In this document: positions 56,021-64,000 of the stretch, one piece after another
How the letters are laid out: each line of letters opens with the position of its first letter
Position numbering within the stretch: position 1 is the first letter of the stretch
Assembly: GCA_031772625.1 (NCBI GenBank)
Contig: CM062815.1
Span: 606,593,980-606,657,979, forward strand
Reading direction: 5' to 3'
DNA: 64,000 bases
Source of the DNA: Pinus tabuliformis
Taxonomy: Eukaryota; Streptophyta; Pinopsida; Pinales; Pinaceae
The notes under the pieces: model-generated
What the model saw: the letters and a program-made list of their open reading frames with translations, nothing else
What the model was told of the DNA's origin: nothing
Databases searched by the model: none
Position numbers and translations under genes: made by a program

Positions 56021-57500
56021 GTAATTGATGGTGATATTTTTCTGGGAGAAATTTAGTGCATGTGAACCTAATTGATGTGTGTTGCTACTCCTTTGTATAG
56101 CCTCTCCTTTATAGAATTCATGGAGTGTATATTAAGATCCATTCATTTGTTTCAGGGAGAAATTTAGTGCATGTGAACCTAATTTATGTGTGATGCTACT
56201 CCTTTGTATAGCCTCTCCTTTATAGAATTCATGGAGTGTATTAAGATCCACTCATTTGTTCCAGGGAGAAATTTAGTGCATGTGAACCTAATTGATGTGT
56301 GTTGCTACTCCTTTGTATAGCCTCTCCTTTATAGAATTCATGGAGTGTATATTAAGATCCATTCATTTGTTTCAGGGAGAAATTTAGTGCATGTGAACGT
56401 AATTTATGTGTGATGCTACTCCTTTGTATAGCCTCTCCTTTATAGAATTCATGGAGTGTATATTAAGATCCACTCATTTGTTCCATGGAGAAATTTAGTG
56501 CATGTGAACCTAATTGACGTTTGATGCTCCCATGGCTCAGCCTCTTCTTTATTGCCTCTCTTTTATTAAACTCATGGGGCGTATATTAAGATCCGTTCAT
56601 TTATTCCGTAGAGAAATTTAGCGCATGTGAACGTAATTGATGTGTGATGTTTCATTGGCTAAGACTCCTCCCTATGGCCTCTCTTTACAGAATTCATGGA
56701 GAGTATATTAAGATCCATTCATGTGTTCCTGGGAGAAATTTACGTGTGATGTTTCCAATGGCTCATCATCATCATTATGGCAAGGTGTTTAAATGGACAG
56801 GATATCTTTGTATGGCAAGGTGTTTAAATGGACATGATATCTTGTATCTAGAAAGCTATGCTGGATGCCCTGTGTCAAACATTAGGTTTTTCGTTCGTTG
56901 CCGTAGCATAAATCTCGATCTTGGTCATCATTTTTAAACGACGGCACGGGTCAACCCGAGGTACCCTCATAAATGGGAGGTATAAGTGGATATTTTCTCT
57001 TAGCCCATGCAGCCTACTACCTAGCTTTCTGTCTCGAAGGAATCGCGGATCTTTTTTATCAGACTCCTCTTCGTAGACTCCTCTTTCACGGAGTGTATAT
57101 TAAGATCCATTCATTTGTTTGAGCGAGCAATTTACCGCACGTGAAAGTAATTAATGTGTGATGTTTCCATGGCTCGGACTCTTTTATAGCCTCTCCTTTA
57201 TAGAGTTCATGGCCTGTATATTAAAATATATTCATTTGTTCATGGGAGAAATTTAGCGCATGTGAAAGTAATTGATGTGTGATGTTTCCACCGGCTCCGA
57301 CTCATCTTTATAGAGTTCACGGACTGTATACTAAAATATATTCATTTGTTCATGGGAGAAATTTAGCGCATGTGAAAGTAATTGATGTGTAATGTTTCCA
57401 CTGGCTCCGACTCCTCTTTATAGCCTCTCCTTTATAAAATTCATGGACTGTATATTAAGATCCATTCATTTGTTCAACAGAGAAATATCAGATTAGAAAA
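56020..57500 (+). repeat. Tandem repeat, about 110-bp unit, interrupted
   Basis: About eleven copies of a unit with GGGAGAAATTTAGTGCATG, GCCTCTCCTTTATAGAATTC and GTATATTAAGATCCATTCAT start near 56044, 56157, 56268, 56378, 56490, 56612, 56725, 57122, 57246, 57353 and 57478. The first five are very alike; later ones diverge and lose parts. A block at about 56750-57060 breaks the array and contains a small direct repeat (AAGGTGTTTAAATGGACA at 56782 and 56818). Confidence 0.8.
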
Positions 57501-57955
57501 CAGATGTATTAAGATCACCATCCATGTATTCTAAGGAATTATCATTTGCTTCAAAAATTTAGCTTATGTGAATAAATAATCGACTCTGAGTCAATCAAAT
57601 AGCAAAGATTCATTTTATTTTATGAAATAGTCGTAGGTATGGCTTTATGAATTGATCGATAAAGGAGGAAACCAAATTGCTAAAGAAGATCGACACACTA
57701 AATAGCTCACAATCAAACCACACAAGCACGGGATATAATAAACGGACACAGAATTTATGGAGAGATTTTTTAGAAGAATCTTAGAAAGTTAATAATGGAT
57801 ATTTTAATTTTAATTTTTGTAGTCATGCTAATTTCTTTTTTCAAATTTAGACTTTATTTAAGTTATCAAAAAGTATAAGTTAATTGGGAATAATTATATT
57901 TAATACTTTTTCTTACTTACAACCACTACTACTCATTGGTCTATGTCTCAGTTAG
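57500..57955. other. Unassigned spacer before copia remnant
   Basis: AT-rich. It may contain the 3' end of the copia element, but no LTR pair could be recognised. No gene seen. Confidence 0.3.
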
Positions 57956-59500
57956 GCTTACAACCACTCAATTTTGTCTATGAAACTCAAATGCATATCG
58001 TGTTAATGTCTTTGTAAATGTGTTAATCAAATGTTCTGTCCATTTACAATATTATAGGTGGATTTTTCCATTGTTTACAAGCTCTCTAATGAAGTGATAT
58101 CATGTATCAATTAGATACAATTGGGTTGTTTTCATGATACTCTTTTCCTTATTGTAAATCATCCAATACATGGTGTAACCAAATTGCTTAACAAGTTGTT
58201 GCTATTTCTACTATAGACTCTACTTTAATTGATGAGATTGTAATAATGTACTTGAGCCAAGATGTAAAACATATCCAAAGCACTCTTTGTGTCATCCATG
58301 CTACTTACAAAATCACTATCATTATATCCGACCAAGATATCATTATTAGTGTTGGAACATAATATACCATATCCTGTTGTTCCAACAATATATCTTAGAA
58401 TTATTTTTCCAACTTTCCAGTCATAGTCTTTTAGAGACTCCATGAACCTAGAAATCAAATTAATAAGACATAATGTCTAGTCTAGTGGCAATGAGATACA
58501 TAAGATTACCCACAATCTCTTGAATAGAGTTGGACTTGAGTTGGATCTATACTTTGCTAAGTTATATTCATGTTGCAATTATATTTAGTGCTAGCTTACA
58601 ATTCATCATTCTATACCTCTTCAACGCATCCATGACATACCATGTGTGAAAAAAAAGTTACCTAAATATGATTAAATGAATGCAATATCAAGAAAAAATC
58701 TCATCAACTCCAAATTAGTCATTTCAAATTCTTGCTTCATAGCTGATTTAAACTTGTTTATTAATAGATTCCTTGTGAATATCATATCGTCAACACAAAA
58801 AAAAACAATTATAATTTTTCCTTTCTCATTCACCTTTGCATATAGTGTAGGCTCATTTTTGCTTTTGTTAAATCTATCATTGATCAAATATAAATCACTC
58901 CTGTTATACTTAGCTTTGAAAGTTTGATTAAGCCCATAGAGAGATTTATTTAACTTGTATACCTTATCTTCATGTCTTTCTATCACATATCCTAGTGGCT
59001 TCTCCACAAACACTTCTTCTTCTAAATATCACTCAAAAGCATTGAATTTAGATCCATATGATAATCTTTGAAACTGTTTTGATATTTTATGACTAATACA
59101 AATCTAATTGTATCTAAACTTGCAATTTGTGCAAATACATCACCGTTATCCACTCCGCGTTGTCATGCAAAACCTTTTTCTACGAATCTGTACTTTTCAA
59201 CTTCTCCTTTCTCATTGAGCTTTGTCTTGTAAAGCCATTTTATAACTATGTAATATTTATCACATGGTAATTCTACTAGATCCCATGTATCATTCTTCGC
59301 TATGGAATTCATATGTTCATCCTTTGCTTTGACCCAATTTCATCTTTCATTGCTTCTTCGAAACATATGGGCAGACAAATAAACAATGAAAAATTTGATT
59401 TCATATCCAAGTCTTCATAAAGTTCTCTCAAAATTCTATTCTTTCTAAGTTACCTTAAAGGATCAATTTTAAAATCAGATTCACTACATCATTGAACAGT
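57955..59500 (-). pseudogene. Ty1/copia RT-RNase H remnant
   Basis: From right to left on the - strand: LYKTKLNEKGEVEKYRFVEKG and DNGDVFAQIASLDTIRFVL (about 59240-59080), then frame 59013-58672 with FVEKPLGYVIERHEDKVYKL, NKSLYGLNQTFKAKYN, EPTLYAKV and CVDDMIF (the YVDD box with Cys for Tyr). Next is frame 58458-58225 with DWKVGKIILRYIVGTTGYGI and LVGYNDSDFVSSMDDTKSAL, the RNase H start. Short pieces as far as about 57960 give the RNase H end (TFTKTLTRYAFEFHRQ-like). Many stops. No gag, integrase or LTR could be recognised. Confidence 0.85.
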
Positions 59501-60300
59501 GGGAGTAGACTAAGTAGTTAGAGAATGTCTTGGATTTCTTGTTGGAGTACTTTTGACTGATGATTGGGTTTGTGAAGCTTGTTATCTTCCTTGTACAACT
59601 TCTTATTTTGATTATTCTTCCAATTGTGGTATCGTTTCTCCAATTGTTATAGATTTTTCAATGATTCCATCCTATGTTTCATCTTCTTTAAATTTTGTTA
59701 GCCTCCTGTTGCAACAGGTGTTCATTTTTCATGATTGACATTTTTACAGGCCAAATATGTCATACTTTGCAAGCTGCAGTGTTCCATATTTCCAGAAGCG
59801 ACCAAAGAAGAAAGCCATGAAGTGTGCTAGTCCAAATGCCATTGCTGTATTCCAATTTTGATGAGTCATGTCATTTTGAAGAGTTCATTCAGTTAAGGGA
59901 AGGCTAAACAGTTTAATCTTGACCTCCCTAGGTTTCAATTTCCTGTTTTAGAATATAGAGAATGTATCTGTCCAAACAGCTTAATCTTGGCAGATTTGTA
60001 GATAGGTAGAGAATCAAAGGGACCCAACTGCTTAATCTGGGCCCTGGCAGAAATAAGTGTAGATTTAGATAGGAAATCATTCAAAAGAGAAATTGTAAAG
60101 CTGGGTCTGCAAGTATAAGTGCACCCAAACCAAAAAGAAGAAAAAATGTTAGGTGAGTAGGCTGGGTAGGTAGTTGTTGAGGTGGCAGAATGATTCATGA
60201 TCAAAATTTGTGTTTCTAAGCGTATATTTTTCCAGATCACAGTTATCAGGCAATTTTCATCTGGAGAAACTCAAGCTGGAAACCACTAACTCCTCCTTCC
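59500..60300. other. Unassigned region with a short - strand ORF
   Basis: A 101-residue - strand frame (60240-59935, MIWKNIRLETQILIMNHSAT) has no match I recognise and contains no clear domain; probably not a gene. The phrase AGCTTAATCTTGGCAGATTT and relatives (TTAATC, GGGCCC) recur between 59905 and 60045. The region may include the start of the LTR of the right-hand element. Confidence 0.3.
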
Positions 60301-62826
60301 TCTAATTCCCCAAATTAATTACTAATTTCCCAAAGAGGTCAAGATCTGCTTGATTCCTCTTAGTTCCATCATTCTCCATATCAGCTGCCTTGGTGAAGAT
60401 TTGCTTCACTCAAGGATCCTTTATTTCTCATTTACAAGTTCCTTTCGCCAAAATTAGCCTAAGGTCCTCTACCTTAGCACCTGCTTATCATCTCCATATT
60501 AACTACTACTCTAGTATATAACTCCCTATCAGTTTTCCCCTTTGCTCTACTAAAAATATGTATATAAAACTCCCCTATATAAATATCCCCTCCTTGGCAA
60601 TATAGCCATATCTCTTCTAAGTCAGGGAAAGAACAGTCTATCTGGGGCTATTTTTAGCCCATCCAAGTCACAGTAGGAGTTAGATGACACCTGGTCATGC
60701 TAACAACCTCTCCCCTAGCCCTAAAACCCTCAAAAACCCACTTTTTGCTCCCTTACCCTAAGTTTTGTGCATACAAAACATTAACCCGCGCTTATTAAAC
60801 CCATATAACCCTCAAACTCCGCCTTTCCCTAAGTCTAAACCCCCGCCGCGCATATTAAAACGGGAATATTCCCCGGATCCCCGCCCTTATACCTCTGCCG
60901 CTTCACATTCCCCGCCAACCATTAGATCGCCCGCCCCACAGATCTACGATGGGCGGGCCTTCCCGTCCCCCAACGCGCCCGAAGGTTAGCGTCCAGGAGA
61001 TGGGAGGTATTACCGCCGTACTCCCGCCACGCGTCACCTTCCCGGGCGTGGCGGAGTCCACTCCCCCAAAACCACCTCTGTCCAAAGGCGGTGCGCCCCA
61101 AAACCGGAAACTGCCTCCTGCCCGGTGATGTCACCCGCTTGCGTCACCCCCCTTGCCTAGTCACCATGACACGTCACCCGCTTGCGTCACCCCCCTTGCC
61201 CAGTCACCATGACACGTCATCCCCCTGCGTGGCCTCCTGCCACTGTATCGCCGAGTCACCCTGCCACGTGTCCTACCACCGTGTCCCCTGCCGTACTGCC
61301 ACGTCACCTCCGTACGTGATGACGTCATCATGCTGACGTCACCTGCCGTACGAGGTCCCACCCGCTGACATCATTAGCAATTTTAGCGCGAAGGGCGAAA
61401 ATCGCACTCTGGAGCCCCAGAATCAGTTTCTGAGGCAGTTTTTGATGCGCGATTTGCGCCTAGTGCAAATCGCGCATCGCTGGATAAATTAGGCCGAAGT
61501 GGGGAATCTTTTCATCGCGCAGCCCCCAGTAAGCCCAAAAGGCGCCGAATGACCCGTTTTTCTTCGCGAGGCACTTAGAAAGGAGCAGAAGACAGTTTTG
61601 AAGGAAACCGAGGGCCGAACAACGGCCATTAAATGTTGATTTAACGCACAGCACATCAGAGCAGGAGGCCAGTTTATTGTCAAAGAGTATCCGAGGAAGA
61701 AGAAGAGCCAAAGAGTATCAGCCAAGATTTTTTAGGGGCTCAAAGCACCTAAGCATTAATGAGTTCCCAGAAAGTCAAATCAAGAGGCGTAAGCCCATCC
61801 TTGCCCTCAAATCACAATTAAAGCATTCAAAGCCACCGAGGACAACATAGTTTACTCAGTTTTAATATGGCTGCCCTCAGCGCAGCCTGAGATATTTTCA
61901 TGCATTTATTTCAGATAGGATTAGGTCAGATTAATTATGCTGTAGGACCTGTTTAGGTCAAGATGTAATAAACAAGTTGTAGAGAGTTTTCCCTATATAT
62001 ACCACCCTCAGCATTGTTTCAAGGGTTGGTAAATTGGTATTTTTCACTAGAGACTCGCACTGTATACCTGAAGTTGTTTCTGTAATCAAAGATTGTCGAA
62101 AGTTCTGAGAAGAGACTATTTGATGTGTTTTTAATGTTTTTCTGGAGACTGAAGATGGAATTATTGTGCTGCAACCTGACACAATAAGTGCTCCTTACCT
62201 CTGTTTACTGTTTACCATTATCTAAATAGCAGAAAGAAAGATTAGCTTAGAATTTGTTTAAATACACTCTATGCTCAATTTCTGTTGTTTCTTTATGTTT
62301 TCCTCTGAATGAATTGGTAATGAATATGAATTCCTTCTGGCTCATGTTTACCCCGATTCACCTGTGTGTGCCAATTATCTAGGGATTCTTTACTGCCCCT
62401 AGGTAGAGCTCTGTTATCTTCCCCTGTTAAGCTGATTGAGGGATTCTTAAATGCCCCTCATTACTTAGCATTCACCCCATCCTTTAAACCTGAAACATTG
62501 TTTCATTTGCAGCTACCTTGCTCCATTTTCTCTCTTGGGACCAAGAAAACGCACCAGCAGTCCTCCTTTTCGACTCCACGCCCAATGGTTTGAAACTTTC
62601 AGACTATGCTTTGCCTCTCTACCTGAGAACATCAATTTTCCCACCAAAATCAGAACAAAAACCCCTGAACTCAATAACTAGGCTAAGATCCTTTTCAACA
62701 AAGCTAAATCTGAAAGAGAGAGCCCTCTCTGACTGCAAGTGGGCTAGAACCTGCAGTCCAAAGTTGGTATGTGGTTACCTCGGCCGTATCCTTTTTCGGA
62801 GCTTAAGGACAACCTGAGTGATAACA
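60300..62826 (+). repeat. 5' LTR of TE-E (right-hand gypsy element), left end unresolved
   Basis: Ends with GAGTGATAACA at 62826, three bases before a primer site. It has TATATAAATA at 60576-60585 and TATATATA at 61994-62001; the latter would put R/U5 at about 62025-62826. The block 60770-61480 is GC-rich with CACGTCACC/CACGTCATC-type short repeats (61150-61330). The partner LTR lies outside the window, so the start is only known to be at or left of about 60.3 kb. Confidence 0.55.
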
Positions 62827-62829
62827 TAA

Positions 62830-62848
62830 TGGCGACTCAATTGGGGAC
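62830..62848 (+). other. TE-E primer binding site
   Basis: TGGCGACTCAATTGGGGAC, two bases different from the tRNA-Arg-type site of TE-B. Places TE-E in the same broad Tat-like group. Confidence 0.7.
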
Positions 62849-63136
62849 TTCCTCATATAGTTTCACGAAGAAGGTAAGAAAGCTCCGCTGAGACCATAAA
62901 TCAAAATTTCCAATTGCTGTTTATCTCTTAAAACTACAGATGAAGCCTGAATGTCAGCCAGGAAGCCTTTGAAACTGTTCTTTTCTTTGCATTAACAGGA
63001 GTAAATAAATGCTGCTTCAATCAATCTTCATGCTAGTTTTAAGTTACAAATAAGCTGCCCCAAATTTTAATTAGTCCCTTGTTGATTACAAAAACATTCC
63101 CAGGAAAAATACCAAAAGCAAATTCGGAAGCTGGCT

Positions 63137-64000
63137 CCTAAGAAAAATCCACGATACACAAGGTCAAATCCAGACCCAGACCCTCCAGCTATTTTTGAGA
63201 ACCCTAACATAATCCCAAAAATCCTTAGGAAGCAAGAAAGACAGGAAAATTTTGCTGATTTGAGTCCTGAAACAGCTCACCCAAGCTGTGTTCCAACTCC
63301 TGTCAAGGTTTTATTTCATTCAACCCCTGTTTCCCTTAGTTCATCATCCACATCTCATAGCACTCCTTCCACACCTCCATCCGCTGCACATATTCCCAGT
63401 ACCACTACTGTTGTTTCCAGCGTTCCAGTTACTCTTGTGATCCCCGTTACCTTAGTTGTTCCACTTATCCCTGCCAATATGGCTAATAGATATGCACCCT
63501 TGCAGTTTCCCGCTAACGCTGGGGCTTTACCTCAAGAATACAATCGAAGATCACATATTTGATAGTACTGGTCCTTTTACTGCCCTTCAGCACATTAAAA
63601 AGATGCAAGATTATTTTGAAAACTACGAGATAGATGATGATAGCGTGAGAATGATAATTTTTGTTCAGAGCTTAACAGGTGATGTAAGAACTTGGTTCAG
63701 ATCACTTGCTGCAAACTCCATAACCACCCCAGATGAGCTTTACCAATCCTTTACCAACAGATGGGAGAAAAAGAAAGATCCCTTGCACATACTAGCTGAA
63801 TATGATACGATTAAACGAGGTCCTCAAGAGACTATTTTTGAGTACTGTGCAAGATTCAATAATGTATATAATGCAATACCACAGAACTTAAGGCCTCCAC
63901 CTGACCTTGCCTTGTATAAATTTCTTAATGGATTCGACCCAGATATGGCATACCAGTTAAAAGAAAGAGCTCCTCAGACCCTTGCAGACATGCAAAACGT
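63137..64000 (+). pseudogene. gag: TE-E gag, frameshifted, continues past window
   Basis: The first frame begins around LAPKKNPRYTRSNPDPDP (63137), where a usual gag has Met-Ala/Pro-Pro-Lys-Lys; here CTG stands for the start codon. It continues with a Ser/Thr/Pro-rich linker and stops at 63562. A +1 shift near 63535 leads to the capsid core: IFDSTGPFTALQHIKKMQDY, DDDSVRMIIFVQSLTGDVRT, WFRSL, FTNRWEKKKDPLHILAEYDT and ETIFEYCARFNNVYNAIP, open to the window end. The gag signature (LxGxAxxWF-like LTGDVRTWF) is clear. The element would continue with pol to the right. Confidence 0.85.

Noticed and set aside
56020-57500. CRISPR-like array
   Set aside because: Unit is about 110 bp without unique spacers of constant length; it is a plain tandem repeat in plant DNA.
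59935-60240. Possible 101-residue gene on the - strand
   Set aside because: No recognised domain, surroundings are LTR and copia debris; kept only as part of an unassigned region.
61091-61361. Overlapping frames on both strands in the GC-rich part of the TE-E LTR
   Set aside because: Open frames caused by GC-rich short repeats (CACGTCACC type); no protein pattern.

Overview
This window is intergenic heterochromatin-like DNA from a plant nuclear genome. I find no ordinary host gene, rRNA or tRNA gene. Almost everything between 1 and about 53,000 is a nest of LTR retrotransposons of the Ty3/gypsy Tat-like type: long 3' UTRs with tandem repeats, a second archaeal-type RNase H, tRNA-Arg-like primer sites, and an antisense extra gene with a plant mobile domain (PMD). 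The right part (53-64 kb) is AT-rich DNA with palindromic and tandem repeats, a decayed Ty1/copia pol, and the start of another gypsy element. Long elements, deep nesting and slow decay suggest a large-genome vascular plant. I lean towards a gymnosperm from the look of the host-element proteins, but cannot prove this from the sequence.

Layout. TE-A (1-12379, + strand, 5' end outside the window): gag, protease, RT, RNase H, integrase, a separate archaeal-type RNase H, a convergent PMD gene, 3' UTR repeats, 3' LTR 11328-12379. TE-B (12433-30870, - strand): LTR-internal-LTR-internal-LTR sharing the middle LTR, flanked by a near-perfect 5-bp target duplication. Both internal parts code only gag and protease and stop at the start of RT. 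TE-C (35600-51108, - strand): a relative of TE-A with two 1055-bp LTRs and a perfect GATCC duplication. It has lost gag-pol but keeps the PMD gene start, and that PMD leader region is split by TE-D. TE-D (38674-49262, - strand): LTRs of about 2.2 kb, gag, protease, an archaeal-type RNase H between protease and RT, RT, RNase H, and a truncated integrase. HOST element (- strand, pieces at 12380-12432, 30871-35599 and 51109-52973): gag, zinc knuckles, protease and a long extra ORF. TE-A, TE-B and TE-C all landed inside it. Removing TE-B and TE-C in silico restores continuous host reading frames, which proves the nesting order.

How the parts relate. TE-B shares gag, protease, 3' UTR and LTR termini with TE-A/TE-C and looks like a non-autonomous partner that relied on a TE-A-like element for RT and integrase. 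TE-A itself is now dead: frameshifts, stop codons, and a lost integrase Asp. The two autonomous types, TE-A and TE-D, carry the extra RNase H at different places in pol. The most interesting content is the PMD gene: it has its own TATA box, a leader exon, a leader intron, and a coding intron with consensus ends, all antisense inside the 3' region of the retrotransposon and present in two independent copies.
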